Assembly (NCBI RefSeq): GCF_020529025.1 | Contig: NZ_JACNMM010000011.1 | Span: 62,001-126,000 of the forward strand | Source: Oceaniglobus trochenteri | GTDB lineage: Bacteria > Pseudomonadota > Alphaproteobacteria > Rhodobacterales > Rhodobacteraceae | Length of the DNA: 64,000 bases | Reading direction: 5' to 3' | Part shown: positions 34,628 through 43,119 of the stretch, in pieces | How the letters are laid out: each line of letters begins with the position of its first letter | Position numbering within the stretch: the stretch's first letter is position 1 | Translations under genes and position numbers: made by a program | Notes under the pieces: model-generated | Told to the model about the DNA's origin: nothing | Database searches by the model: none | What the model saw: only the letters and a program-made list of their open reading frames with translations

Positions 34628-35539
34628 ATGACCTCAACCGATACGATATCGGCCGAGGCCGAGATGGTTCACGAACGCCCCGGCCGTTTGCGCGAATTCT
34701 GGTTCTATTTCCGCGAAAACCGCGGTGCCGTGATCGGGCTTTGGATCTTCGCGGCCTTCGCATTCCTCGCGATCTTCGGCCCGTGGATCGCCCCGCACAG
34801 CGCGACCGAGCAGTTCCGCGCCGACACCCTGCTGCCGCCGGTCTGGCAGGAGGGGGGGAGCTGGAAATACCTTCTTGGAACCGACCCGCTGGGGCGGGAC
34901 ATGCTGTCGCGGCTGATCGTCGGGGCGCGCTTCTCGTTCTTCGTGGGCATCGTCGTGGTTACTGTCGCGGCCACGGGGGGCATCCTGATCGGTCTGGTTG
35001 CCGGCTTTGCGCCCAAGTGGCTGGACAGCATCATCATGCGGATCATGGACATCATCCTGGCCTTTCCGTCGCTGTTGCTGGCGCTGGTGCTTGTGGCCGT
35101 CCTGGGGCCGTCGCTGACCAATGCGATGATCGCCATCGCCATCGTGCTGCAACCCCATTACGTCCGCCTGACGCGGGCCAGCGTCCTGTCCGAACGGCAG
35201 CGGGATTACGTCACCTCGGCCCGTGTGGCGGGGGCGGGGTATTTTCGGCTGATGTTCGTCACCGTGCTGCCGAATTGCCTTGCGCCGATCATCGTGCAGG
35301 CAGCCCTTTCGTTCTCGACGGCCATTCTTGACGCCGCCGCGCTGGGGTTCCTGGGGATGGGCGCACAGCCGCCGACCCCGGAATGGGGCACCATGCTGGC
35401 CGAGGCGCGTGAGTTCATCCTGCGCGCCTGGTGGGTCGTGACCTTTCCGGGCCTTGCGATCCTTGTCACCGTTCTGGCCATCAACCTGATGGGCGACGGC
35501 CTGCGCGATGCGCTCGACCCGAAACTGAAACGGAGCTGA
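34628..35539 (+). CDS. dppC: dipeptide ABC transporter permease DppC
   Basis: A 303-residue permease with the DppC/OppC N-terminal span (GAVIGLWIFAAFAFLAIFGPW), LGTDPLGRDMLSRLIVGAR, the ISS-type loop DIILAFPSLLLALVLVAVLG and the terminal NLMGDGLRDALDP. The start ATG at 34628 lies just after the dppB stop with AGGA-like sequence. The last residues match the family's usual end. Confidence 0.9.
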   Translation: MTSTDTISAEAEMVHERPGRLREFWFYFRENRGAVIGLWIFAAFAFLAIFGPWIAPHSATEQFRADTLLPPVWQEGGSWKYLLGTDPLGRDMLSRLIVGARFSFFVGIVVVTVAATGGILIGLVAGFAPKWLDSIIMRIMDIILAFPSLLLALVLVAVLGPSLTNAMIAIAIVLQPHYVRLTRASVLSERQRDYVTSARVAGAGYFRLMFVTVLPNCLAPIIVQAALSFSTAILDAAALGFLGMGAQPPTPEWGTMLAEAREFILRAWWVVTFPGLAILVTVLAINLMGDGLRDALDPKLKRS

Positions 35540-35543
35540 GCCG

Positions 35544-36521
35544 ATGACATTGCTGCGCATCCGAAACCTCAGCGTCGATTTTGCCACGGCCTCCGGCGCA
35601 TTCCGGGCCGTGGACGGCGTGGACCAGGACGTGGACACAGGCGAAATCCTGGCCATCGTCGGCGAAAGCGGGTCGGGGAAATCCGTGTCGATGCTGGCCG
35701 TGATGGGGCTTTTGCCCTGGACGGCGACAATCACGGCGGACGAAGTCACCTTTGACGGCCACGACCTGTTGAACATCGACAGCCGGGCGCGGCGCCGGAT
35801 CGTGGGCAACGACCTGGCGATGATCTTCCAGGAGCCGATGTCGTCGCTCAACCCCTGCTTCACTGTCGGCTGGCAGATCAAGGAGGCCCTGCGCTTTCAC
35901 CTTGGCCTGAACCGCCGCGACCGTCACGCCCGCGCGGTGGAATTGTTCGAACAGGTCGGTATCCCCGATCCCGAAAAGCGGTTGTCGGCCTTTCCGCACC
36001 AGTTGTCGGGCGGCATGAACCAGCGGGTGATGATCGCCATGGCCATCGCCTGCAAACCCAAGCTCTTGATCGCGGATGAACCGACGACGGCGCTGGACGT
36101 GACGATCCAGGCCCAGATCCTGGATCTGCTGGCCAGCCTGCGCGAGGAAACCGGCATGGGCCTTGTGCTGATCACCCACGACATGGGCGTCGTGGCCGAA
36201 ACCGCCGAGCGGGTCAGCGTGCAATACGCCGGCCAGAAGGTCGAGGAGCAGCCGGTGGGCGATCTGTTCGATGTGCCGCACCACCCCTATACGGCGGCCC
36301 TTCTGGATGCCCTGCCGGAACGGGCGACGGAACGCATGCTGCCCACCATTCCCGGTGTGGTGCCGGGCCAGTTCGACCGCCCGCAGGGTTGCCTGTTTTC
36401 ACCGCGCTGCAAATTCGCGGACGACAGGTGCCGATCCACGCCGCCGCCCGCCCTGGGCGCCGAGCTGGGCCATGCCCGGTGCTTCTATCCGCTCAACACC
36501 GACGAAAGGATTGCATCATGA
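35544..36521 (+). CDS. dppD: dipeptide ABC transporter ATP-binding protein DppD
   Basis: A 325-residue ATPase with Walker A GESGSGKS, signature [14 protein letters not shown], Walker [13 protein letters not shown] and H-loop LITHDMGVV. The C-terminal oligopeptide extension ([15 protein letters not shown] and a cysteine-containing [12 protein letters not shown] motif, usual for an iron-sulfur or zinc-type site in DppD) is present. Its stop overlaps dppF (ATGA). Confidence 0.9.
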   Translation: MTLLRIRNLSVDFATASGAFRAVDGVDQDVDTGEILAIVGESGSGKSVSMLAVMGLLPWTATITADEVTFDGHDLLNIDSRARRRIVGNDLAMIFQEPMSSLNPCFTVGWQIKEALRFHLGLNRRDRHARAVELFEQVGIPDPEKRLSAFPHQLSGGMNQRVMIAMAIACKPKLLIADEPTTALDVTIQAQILDLLASLREETGMGLVLITHDMGVVAETAERVSVQYAGQKVEEQPVGDLFDVPHHPYTAALLDALPERATERMLPTIPGVVPGQFDRPQGCLFSPRCKFADDRCRSTPPPALGAELGHARCFYPLNTDERIAS

Positions 36522-37480
36522 CCGACGCTCCGGTGATGCAGGCCACCGCGTTGCAACGCCACTACGAGGTCAGCGGCGGCTTCCTGCGCAAGCCCCGTCT
36601 GCTCAAGGCCGTGGCGGGGCTGGATTTCCAGGTTTCGCCGGGCAAGACGCTGGCGGTCGTGGGGGAATCGGGCTGTGGCAAATCCACACTGGCCCGCATG
36701 GTCGCCATGATCGAAGAGCCGACCGAGGGCACTCTGACCCTGGACGGCAAGCGTGTGCAGCGCGCGGATTGGGCCGATTTGCGCCAGTCGGTGCAGATCG
36801 TGTTCCAGGACCCCTACGGCTCCCTGAACCCGCGCCAGCGGATCGGGACGATCCTGATGGAACCGCTGGTCATCAACACCAGCCTGTCCAAGCCCGAGCG
36901 TGAGGCGAACGCGCGCGAGATGCTCAAGCTGGTGGGACTGCGGCCCGAACATTTCGACCGTTATCCCCACATGTTTTCGGGCGGGCAACGCCAGCGGCTT
37001 GCCATCGCCCGGGCGCTGATGCTGGACCCCAAGGTTCTGGTGCTGGATGAACCGGTTTCGGCGCTGGACCTGTCGATTCAAAGCGCGATCCTGAACCTGC
37101 TGCTGGAATTGCAGGACCGGTTGAAACTGGCCTACCTGTTCATCAGCCACGACCTGAGCGTCGTGCGCCACGTCGCCGACGAGGTGATCGTGATGTACCT
37201 GGGGCGCGCGGTGGAAAAGGGCCCGAAAGAGGCGCTTTTCTCGGCTCCGCAACACCCCTACACGGTCGCGCTTCTGTCGGCCACGCCCCAGGCGAACCCG
37301 GCCGGTACCAAGAAACGGATCAAGCTTGAAGGTGAATTGCCCTCGCCCCTGGCGGTGCCCGATGGCTGCGCCTTCGCGCCCCGCTGCTGGAAGGCGCAGG
37401 ACCGCTGCCGCCACGAGACACCGGAACTTGGCACGCAACCCCATTCCGCCGCCTGCTTCTTCCCCGAGAATCAGGGCTGA
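36518..37480 (+). CDS. dppF: dipeptide ABC transporter ATP-binding protein DppF
   Basis: A 320-residue ATPase with Walker A GESGCGKST, the QIVFQDPYGSLNPRQRIG motif typical of DppF/OppF, signature FSGGQRQRLAIARAL and Walker B VLVLDEPVSALD. It ends with the family's C-terminal PLAVPDGCAFAPRCWKAQDRC region. It forms the heterodimeric motor with DppD and is the last dpp gene. Confidence 0.9.
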   Translation: MTDAPVMQATALQRHYEVSGGFLRKPRLLKAVAGLDFQVSPGKTLAVVGESGCGKSTLARMVAMIEEPTEGTLTLDGKRVQRADWADLRQSVQIVFQDPYGSLNPRQRIGTILMEPLVINTSLSKPEREANAREMLKLVGLRPEHFDRYPHMFSGGQRQRLAIARALMLDPKVLVLDEPVSALDLSIQSAILNLLLELQDRLKLAYLFISHDLSVVRHVADEVIVMYLGRAVEKGPKEALFSAPQHPYTVALLSATPQANPAGTKKRIKLEGELPSPLAVPDGCAFAPRCWKAQDRCRHETPELGTQPHSAACFFPENQG

Positions 37481-37488
37481 ACCTTGGA

Positions 37489-37504
37489 GGGCGCAAGAGC
37501 GCCC
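37489..37504 (+). terminator. short hairpin after dppF
   Basis: GGGCGC-AAGA-GCGCCC starts eight bases after the dppF stop. There is no T-run, so it may be a weak terminator or an mRNA end stabiliser. Confidence 0.4.
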
Positions 37505-37564
37505 GACCAGGTCGCCGGTCAGCTTTCATGGGGGGTGCTTCAAGGTCCCCCGGTGGTGACGAGT

Positions 37565-37592
37565 TTGCAGATAATGCGAATTATGTGATATT
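37565..37592 (+). promoter_or_regulatory. possible sigma-70 promoter
   Basis: TTGCAG (37565-37570) and GATATT (37587-37592) are 16 bases apart, each matching consensus at four positions. ATAAT-GCGA-ATTAT in the spacer is an inverted repeat that could bind a regulator. No gene follows before the terminator at 37777, so it would drive a short untranslated RNA. Confidence 0.3.
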
Positions 37593-37598
37593 TTCGGC

Positions 37599-37803
37599 GC
37601 GTCGTCCGTCACCCCTGGACTGCGCGGCTGAATTGCTTTTTCGCCTCTGGTCGCTCATGCGCCTGGTCCTGCAATCCTGAATTTGATCCGGGTGCTGCCG
37701 ATCACATCGTGGGTCGCAGATCCTTCGGGATTCGGATGTCGTCGGGGTTTGCCAGAAACCTGTTCATCGGTCTTCGGCCGGGCCCCGGTGCCCGGCGGTT
37801 TTT
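37599..37803 (+). ncRNA. candidate small RNA ending in an intrinsic terminator
   Basis: A stretch of about 205 bases lies between a possible promoter and a good intrinsic terminator, with no convincing reading frame. Several local hairpins are possible (for example GATCC-TTCG-GGATT near 37721). I recognise no known RNA family. The boundaries are inferred from the flanking signals only; it could also be an untranslated remnant. Confidence 0.25.
37777..37803 (+). terminator. intrinsic terminator
   Basis: GCCGGGC (37777-37783) and GCCCGGC (37790-37796) form a perfect 7-pair stem with loop CCCGGT, followed by GGTTTTT. This is the best Rho-independent terminator in the window. It insulates the HisD-like gene from transcription coming from the left. 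Confidence 0.7.
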
Positions 37804-37824
37804 GCCATCATTCGGTAGCGTTAA

Positions 37825-37838
37825 GAATACGTTTGCAA
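37825..37838. promoter_or_regulatory. LacI-type operator copy 1 (GAATACGTTTGCAA)
   Basis: Same 14-base element as at 55457-55471 (inverse complement), and one base different from 54907-54921. It overlaps the -35 box of the HisD-like gene. Probable target of the LacI regulator at 47189-48205. Confidence 0.65.
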
Positions 37839-37860
37839 AAATCATGATCCACCGTAGACT
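37833..37860 (+). promoter_or_regulatory. promoter of HisD-like gene
   Basis: TTGCAA (37833-37838) and TAGACT (37855-37860) with a 16-base spacer. The -35 box is the right end of the LacI-type operator, so repressor binding would block it. The GTG start follows about 40 bases later. Confidence 0.55.
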
Positions 37861-37901
37861 GAAAGTCAGTTTTGCATGCCAGGAAGCAGGAAGGAAACAT
37901 C

Positions 37902-39197
37902 GTGCAAGAGTCTCATCCCCCGGTTCAGGGCGTCACCTGGATGCGTGCGCCCCGGCTTTCGTCGGAAAGCGGAGCCATGGACATCCAGAACACGGTTTCT
38001 GACATATTATCAAAGGTTAAGTCCGATGGTGACGCTGCCGTTTCCGAGTTTTCGGCGCGCTTTGACAAGGCCGATCTGACCGCGTTCGAAGTCACGTCGG
38101 AAGAACGCCAACAGGCGGTGGATGCCCTTGATCCGCAGACGCGGGCGGATACCGAATTCGCGATTGCAAACGTAACCAAATTTGCCGAAGCGCAACTTGC
38201 AACCATGCTGCCCCTCGAGGTCGAGATCCTTGATGGCGTGCATCTGGGCCACCGGATCATCCCGGTCGAACGGGTGGGCTGCTATGTTCCGGGCGGGCGC
38301 TATCCGCTCTTGTCGGCGCCGATCATGACCATCGTGCCGGCCAAGGTTGCGGGCGTGGACGAGGTGATTGCCTGCCTGCCCCCCAATGCCCACCAGGCGA
38401 TGATTGCCGGATGCCACCTCTCGGGTGCCGACCGCATTTTCCGTATCGGGGGCGCCCAGGCGATTGCCGCCATGGCCTTTGGCACCCAGACCGTGCCGGC
38501 GGTGAACAAGATCGTCGGGCCAGGCAACGCTTTCGTCAACGAGGCCAAGCGCCAGGTGTTCGGCCCTGTCGGGATCGACCAGTTGGCCGGGCCGTCCGAG
38601 ATCTATATCCTGGCCGATGCCACGGGCGACGCCGAGATGATCGCCACCGATCTTCTGGCCCAGGCCGAACATGACGTGCGCACGCGTGTCGGCCTGATCA
38701 CCACCGACGCCGGCCTTGCCGAACGGGTCGAGGCCGAAGTGACCCGGCAGTTGCAAGACCTGTCCACCGCTTCGACCGCCCAGCAGGCCTGGAACGACTA
38801 TGGCGAAATCGCCATCTGCGAGGACGAGGCCGCCATGATCGCCTATTCCGATCACATCGCGGCAGAGCACCTGCAGGTGCATACGGCAGACCCGAAGGCG
38901 TTTTCGAAGAAACTGCGCAACTACGGATCGCTTTTCATCGGCGAGATGGCAAGCGTGGTCTATTCCGACAAGTGCTGCGGCACCAACCACACGCTGCCCA
39001 CCATGGCGGCGGGGCGCTATACCGGGGGCCTTTGGGTGGGCGCCTATGTCAAGGTTGCCACCCACCAGTGGATGGAGCCCGAGGGCGTGCAGCAGGTGGC
39101 CCCGTCCGCCGTGCGGCAAAGTGCCAGCGAGGGGCTGGAGGGCCACCGCCGCGCCGCTCAGTTGCGGCTTGACCGGCTTCAGGCCAAGGCGGGCTGA
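37902..39197 (+). CDS. histidinol dehydrogenase-family NAD-dependent dehydrogenase (HisD/HpsN-like), copy 1
   Basis: A 431-residue HisD-fold protein. Zinc and catalytic residues are kept: Gln and His in LLAQAEHDV, Glu-His in AAEHLQVH, Asp in [10 protein letters not shown], His in TNHTLPT and the late His in [11 protein letters not shown]. The start is GTG at 37902, with AGGAAGG seven bases upstream. It is unlikely to be biosynthetic HisD, because of catabolic context and a second copy at 48957-50285. Relatives such as sulfopropanediol dehydrogenase (HpsN) oxidise a primary alcohol to the acid in two steps. It has its own promoter with the LacI-type operator, and ends overlapping the convergent amidase gene by 19 bases. 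Confidence 0.8.
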   Translation: MQESHPPVQGVTWMRAPRLSSESGAMDIQNTVSDILSKVKSDGDAAVSEFSARFDKADLTAFEVTSEERQQAVDALDPQTRADTEFAIANVTKFAEAQLATMLPLEVEILDGVHLGHRIIPVERVGCYVPGGRYPLLSAPIMTIVPAKVAGVDEVIACLPPNAHQAMIAGCHLSGADRIFRIGGAQAIAAMAFGTQTVPAVNKIVGPGNAFVNEAKRQVFGPVGIDQLAGPSEIYILADATGDAEMIATDLLAQAEHDVRTRVGLITTDAGLAERVEAEVTRQLQDLSTASTAQQAWNDYGEIAICEDEAAMIAYSDHIAAEHLQVHTADPKAFSKKLRNYGSLFIGEMASVVYSDKCCGTNHTLPTMAAGRYTGGLWVGAYVKVATHQWMEPEGVQQVAPSAVRQSASEGLEGHRRAAQLRLDRLQAKAG

Positions 39198-40537
39198 AGG
39201 ATCGCGTGGTCGGTTGCCGCCTCGAAGGCGGCACCGATCCGCAACAGCGTGGTTTCGTCCCCCCGGCGCCCGACGATCTGCAGGCCAAGCGGCAGGCCGT
39301 CGGCAAGACCCATGGGAACCGACAGGGCGGGATGGCCGGTCATGTTGAAGGGGATGGTGCGCATGGCCGTCCAGACCGGTTTGCCATCATTAAAGGCGCT
39401 GAAGGGCGGCGCCGGGGCCATGACCGTCGGCAGGATCAGCGCGGCGTGGCGGCTTAGCAGGGCGTCAAGAGTTGCCCGCAACGCGGGAACCGCCGCGCGC
39501 GCGGCCGAAACCTGCGCCGGGCCGATCTTTTGCCCCATCTGGATGCTGGCGCGGGCCATGGGGCCGATGGCATCGGGCGCGCCGCTGACGCGCGGGCCGT
39601 GTGCGGCAAAGCCCTCGGCCAGCAGGATATCGCACCCGGCCGCCTCGATCGCGGCATAGGGCGGCAGGTCGGCAAGGGCGATGCGGGCGCCACACAGGCT
39701 CAGCACCGATGCCGCCGCATCGAGCATGGGCAAGAGCGCCGGATGCGCCGCCTCGTCCTCGGCCCAGGCCCGGCCATAGGCCAGGCTGATCCCCTCGACG
39801 GGCCCCGGCATCCACTCGCGCCCGGTCATGGCAAAGAAGGCCAGCGCCGCATCCCCGACCGTGCGGCCGATGGGGCCGGCATGATCCAGCGAAGGCGAAA
39901 GCGGCATGACACCCCCAAGCGGCAAGGCGCCATGGCTGGGCTTCAACCCGACAACGCCGCAATAGGCGGCGGGGCTGCGGATCGACCCGCCGGTATCCGT
40001 TCCCAGTGCGATCCTGACCATGCCAGCGGCCACTGCCGCGGCCGAGCCGGAGGACGAGCCGCCCGTCACATGCGCGCCGTTCCAGGGGTTTGTCGCAGGC
40101 GGTGCAAGGGCGCTGTCATCCGGCCCGACGGTCGCCATTTCATAGGTCGCGACCACGCCCAGCGGGATCGCCCCGGCATCCAGCATCGCCCTGACCACGG
40201 GAGCGGTTTCCTTGGCCACGCGATCTGCCTGCAACCGCGACCCCCAGCGTATGGGCCAGCCTTCAAGGTCGATGACATCCTTGATGGCGAAGGGAATGCC
40301 GTGCAGCGGGCCACGGTCCTGCCCGCTGGCCAGTTCCGCGTCCGCCCGCCGGGCGGCGCGCAGGGCCTCTTCCCCCGCGACATGCACGAAGGCCCTGACA
40401 GCCGGGTTTCGCGCGGCAATCCGTGCCAGGTGCATCTCGGTCAGGGCCACCGCGCTGAACCGACCTGCCCGCAGGGCTGCGCCTGCCGCGTGGATAGGCA
40501 GGTCGCAAGGGGCGGTACAATCGGTGGCCTGGTTCAA
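39179..40537 (-). CDS. amidase (amidase signature family)
   Basis: A 452-residue amidase-signature protein. The Ser-cisSer-Lys triad is visible: Lys in PFAIKDVIDLEG and the serine-rich GGSSSGSAAAVAAGM with TDTGGSIRSPAAYCG. It would hydrolyse a carboxamide to acid and ammonia in the cytoplasm. The start is probably TTG at 40537, overlapping the stop of the RraA gene (TTGA), because the N-terminal helix region of the family begins there and no other start is near. It is the last gene of the long minus-strand array and overlaps the HisD-like gene tail to tail. Confidence 0.84.
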   Translation of the reverse strand: MNQATDCTAPCDLPIHAAGAALRAGRFSAVALTEMHLARIAARNPAVRAFVHVAGEEALRAARRADAELASGQDRGPLHGIPFAIKDVIDLEGWPIRWGSRLQADRVAKETAPVVRAMLDAGAIPLGVVATYEMATVGPDDSALAPPATNPWNGAHVTGGSSSGSAAAVAAGMVRIALGTDTGGSIRSPAAYCGVVGLKPSHGALPLGGVMPLSPSLDHAGPIGRTVGDAALAFFAMTGREWMPGPVEGISLAYGRAWAEDEAAHPALLPMLDAAASVLSLCGARIALADLPPYAAIEAAGCDILLAEGFAAHGPRVSGAPDAIGPMARASIQMGQKIGPAQVSAARAAVPALRATLDALLSRHAALILPTVMAPAPPFSAFNDGKPVWTAMRTIPFNMTGHPALSVPMGLADGLPLGLQIVGRRGDETTLLRIGAAFEAATDHAILQPALA

Positions 40538-41229
40538 GTGCGGGCTTTTTCGAATGCGCTCCAGGCGGCTTCGAAGCGGGCGAAATCAAAGCCGGGTTCG
40601 CGCGCGGGGCCAAGGATCAGGTGCTCGGTGCCCTGCATCTTGGCGATGGCACCGGCAATCTCTCCGATCAGTTCGGCGGGAATGACAACCGCGCCGTGAC
40701 GGTCGGCATGGACCAGATCGCCCTGCCCCACGGTCAGCCCGAAGACCGACACCGGCGTGCCAAGTTCGGTGACATGCACGAAACCGTGGCTGGGGCCGAT
40801 CGACCCGGCGATCACCGGAAAGCCCGCGACCATATCGCCCAGGTCACGCATCACACCGTTGGTCAGCGCGCCGGACATGCCGAAACCCTTGTGGATCGTG
40901 GTGTTCACCTCGCCCCAGTAGGCGCCGATGCAGTTCGGATAATCGACATCCTCGACCACCGCGACCGAGGGTTTCGGGCCCTCGGCCATGGCCTTGTAAT
41001 AGGCCATCCGCCGGGTGCGGATCACATCGGGCGCTTCGGTGGGCGGGGCAAGGGCCGAAATCTTCGCGGTGACTGCATAGCCCACCACGGCGCCGCCTTC
41101 CGGGTCGGAACACAGCATGGTGCCACGGGTGAAATCGTTGAAGCCACGCTTGCCCTGGGCCACCTCGATGGCGTTGCAGACCGTGGGCGTGTCCACGCTG
41201 CGCAGCAGTTTCAGAAGGGCGTCATCCAT
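40534..41229 (-). CDS. RraA-like family protein (4-hydroxy-4-methyl-2-oxoglutarate aldolase type)
   Basis: A 231-residue RraA/HMG-aldolase fold protein. Typical elements are LRSVDTPTVCNAIE at the N-terminus, GALTNGVMRDLGDM holding the Arg-Asp pair of the active site, and VHADRHGAVVIP near the metal site. Members are divalent-metal retro-aldolases or oxaloacetate decarboxylases for 2-oxo acids. In this operon it may release pyruvate or oxaloacetate late in the pathway. The ATG overlaps the hydrolase stop by eight bases. Confidence 0.82.
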   Translation of the reverse strand: MDDALLKLLRSVDTPTVCNAIEVAQGKRGFNDFTRGTMLCSDPEGGAVVGYAVTAKISALAPPTEAPDVIRTRRMAYYKAMAEGPKPSVAVVEDVDYPNCIGAYWGEVNTTIHKGFGMSGALTNGVMRDLGDMVAGFPVIAGSIGPSHGFVHVTELGTPVSVFGLTVGQGDLVHADRHGAVVIPAELIGEIAGAIAKMQGTEHLILGPAREPGFDFARFEAAWSAFEKART

Positions 41230-41923
41230 CGGTTTTCTCCAGCCATGCTGCCAGCGCAGCGTTGGTTTCTTCAGGTTGTTCCAGGGTCGGAAGATGCCCG
41301 GCCCCGTCGATAATGGTAAGTTGGCTGCCCGCCATCAGGCCGTGCATCAGTTCATGGCGCTCGACCGGGCAAAGCGCGTCGTCGCGCCCGCACAGCACCA
41401 GGGCCGGGCCATCATAGGCGCGCAGGGTGTCCTGCTGATCGGGGCGGTTGGCCAGCGCGCGGGATTGGTTGACGAAAACGGTGTCGCCCAGCGACAGGGC
41501 CATTTCCATGCACAGATCCAGGATCGCGCCCCGGTTCGGCCCGTCGGTCAGGTAGTTCGGCTTCATCTCGTCGCGCATCACCGCTTCCAGACCGCCGCGC
41601 CCCACCTTGTCGATCTGCGGGCCCCGGCGCTCGGCCACCTGGGGCAGTTCGGCCCGGGGGTTGGTGTCCAGCAACGCGATGCCGGCAATGCGCCCGGGTG
41701 CCTGGCGCAGCACCTCCATCGCCACGATCCCGCCCATGGACAGCCCCGCCAGGGCAAAGCGCGGCGGGGCATCGTGCAGAACCTGCGCGGCCAGCGACTC
41801 CATGCTGTCATGCCCGCCGATGGGCGCGCAGTGAACCACGCGCCCGCTCGAGAAGGCCGCAACCTGGGGGCCGAACAGGCGCGCATCGCACATCATGCCC
41901 GGCAGCAGAACAAGCGGGGTCAA
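41222..41923 (-). CDS. alpha/beta hydrolase
   Basis: A 233-residue alpha/beta hydrolase. The nucleophile elbow is GLSMGG (Ser), the acid lies in LCGRDDALCP and the histidine in GAGHLPTLEQP. The small size and motifs resemble enol-lactone hydrolases and related esterases. The substrate is unknown. The ATG overlaps the stop of the MetE-like gene (ATGA at 41920-41923). Confidence 0.82.
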   Translation of the reverse strand: MTPLVLLPGMMCDARLFGPQVAAFSSGRVVHCAPIGGHDSMESLAAQVLHDAPPRFALAGLSMGGIVAMEVLRQAPGRIAGIALLDTNPRAELPQVAERRGPQIDKVGRGGLEAVMRDEMKPNYLTDGPNRGAILDLCMEMALSLGDTVFVNQSRALANRPDQQDTLRAYDGPALVLCGRDDALCPVERHELMHGLMAGSQLTIIDGAGHLPTLEQPEETNAALAAWLEKTDG

Positions 41924-43041
41924 GAAACCAGAGCCGCCCCTTCGGCCATGGCGCCCAGCTTTGCATAGGCGATTTCAGGATCGACAGCGCCAAAGCCCGC
42001 AAAGGTGCCAAAGCCGCAATCCGACCCCGCGATCACCCGTTCCGCCCCGACGATATCGGTAAAGCGGGCGATCCGCTGGGCGATCAGTTCCGGGTGTTCG
42101 ACGAAGTTCGTCGTCGTGTCCACCACGCCGGGCACCAGCACCTTGTCATCGGGAATGTCGCCCTTGCGGTCACGGAAGACGGCCCATTCATGGCCATGGC
42201 GCGGGTTCGAGGTTTCGAACAGCACATAGCGTGATCTGGTGGACATCAGCGTGTCGAACATCCGCGACATGGGAATGTCACAGACATGCGGCCCCTCGTA
42301 ATTGCCCCAGCAGATATGAACCCGCACCCTGTCTTGCGGCACATCCTGAAGAGCGTGGTTCAGCGCCTCGACATGGCTGGCGGCGATCTTGAGGAATTCG
42401 TCATCCGAAAGATCGTTGAACAGCATGTGGCGCGACAGGGCCAGGTCGGGGCAATCAAGCTGAAGATCCAGCCCCGCGCCCACGATGGTTTCGTATTCGG
42501 CCTTCATGGCATCGGCAATCGCGGCCAGGTAGGCCTCGCGCGTCTTGTAGAAATCGTTTTGCAGAAACAGCGACACGACACCCGGCGAGGCGGCATTCAT
42601 GAAGCCGCGTTCCACCCCGTGCCTTTCCATCGCGCCCTTGAGGTTGGCGATGTCCTTCTCCAGCTCGCCCTGCCCCTTCGAGCGCACCTCGCCCACGCAC
42701 ATCGGGCGGGCGTATTGCGGGGTGCCCCCTTCGTCGGCGATGCGCTTCAGGAAGGTGGGAAAGCGCTTGAGATCGGCCGGTGCGTTGCGCGGGCTGTCGC
42801 CGTCAAACCCGGTGTAGCGATCCTTGACATAGGTGGCATAGCTGATCTTCGAGGTTTCGCCGTCGCTGACGATACCAACCCCCGCGGTCACCTGTTTGCG
42901 CACGGTCTCATCGACGGCCTCGGTCATGGCGGCGTCGAAAGCGGCAAGATCATAGTCCTCTTTCCGCTCGCGGGCGAAGATGTGATCGACCACCTTCTGC
43001 GTGCGCGGCAAGGAACCGACGTGGGTAGTAAGAACGGGCAT
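41920..43041 (-). CDS. cobalamin-independent methionine synthase (MetE C-terminal/UroD fold) family protein
   Basis: A 373-residue protein with the MetE-type zinc barrel only, starting MPVLTTHVGSLPRT as in this family. Zinc ligands are visible as HICWGN (His and Cys) and GSDCGFG (Cys), with YVLFETSNPRHGHE providing an acidic residue. MetE proper has two such halves; single-barrel relatives include epoxyalkane:coenzyme M transferase and other thiol-alkyl transfer or C-S lyase enzymes. It is therefore a candidate methyl- or alkyl-transfer step on the unknown substrate. An intercistronic hairpin separates it from the cupin gene. Confidence 0.8.
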   Translation of the reverse strand: MPVLTTHVGSLPRTQKVVDHIFARERKEDYDLAAFDAAMTEAVDETVRKQVTAGVGIVSDGETSKISYATYVKDRYTGFDGDSPRNAPADLKRFPTFLKRIADEGGTPQYARPMCVGEVRSKGQGELEKDIANLKGAMERHGVERGFMNAASPGVVSLFLQNDFYKTREAYLAAIADAMKAEYETIVGAGLDLQLDCPDLALSRHMLFNDLSDDEFLKIAASHVEALNHALQDVPQDRVRVHICWGNYEGPHVCDIPMSRMFDTLMSTRSRYVLFETSNPRHGHEWAVFRDRKGDIPDDKVLVPGVVDTTTNFVEHPELIAQRIARFTDIVGAERVIAGSDCGFGTFAGFGAVDPEIAYAKLGAMAEGAALVS

Positions 43042-43076
43042 TCGGGGCTCCCTCGGGAATGTCTTGTAACGGAAAT

Positions 43077-43108
43077 GGCCCTGCGCGGATCAGGGTCCGC
43101 GCAGGGCC
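43077..43108 (-). terminator. intercistronic hairpin between cupin and MetE-like genes
   Basis: GGCCCTGCGCGGA (43077-43089) pairs perfectly with TCCGCGCAGGGCC (43096-43108) around a 6-base loop. It lies 11 bases after the cupin stop. No T-run follows on the minus strand, so partial attenuation or mRNA protection is more likely than full termination. Confidence 0.55.
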
Positions 43109-43119
43109 TTGGGTGCGGA

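Larger units (their letters stand above)
37481..37901. other. intergenic region between dppF and HisD-like gene
   Basis: About 420 bases with no convincing protein frame. In order it holds a small hairpin after dppF (37489-37504), a possible promoter (37565-37592), a candidate small RNA ending at a terminator (37777-37803), a LacI-type operator (37825-37838) and the promoter of the HisD-like gene. Confidence 0.6.

Noticed and set aside
37529-37556. GGGGG...CCCCC pairing after dppF as a second terminator
   Set aside because: The stem is short, the loop long and no T-run follows; the hairpin at 37489 and terminator at 37777 are better.
38164-38174. TTGCAAACGTA inside the HisD-like copy 1 gene, resembling the LacI-type operator
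   Set aside because: Only 11 bases match and the second half-site is absent; it lies in coding sequence, so chance is the simpler explanation.
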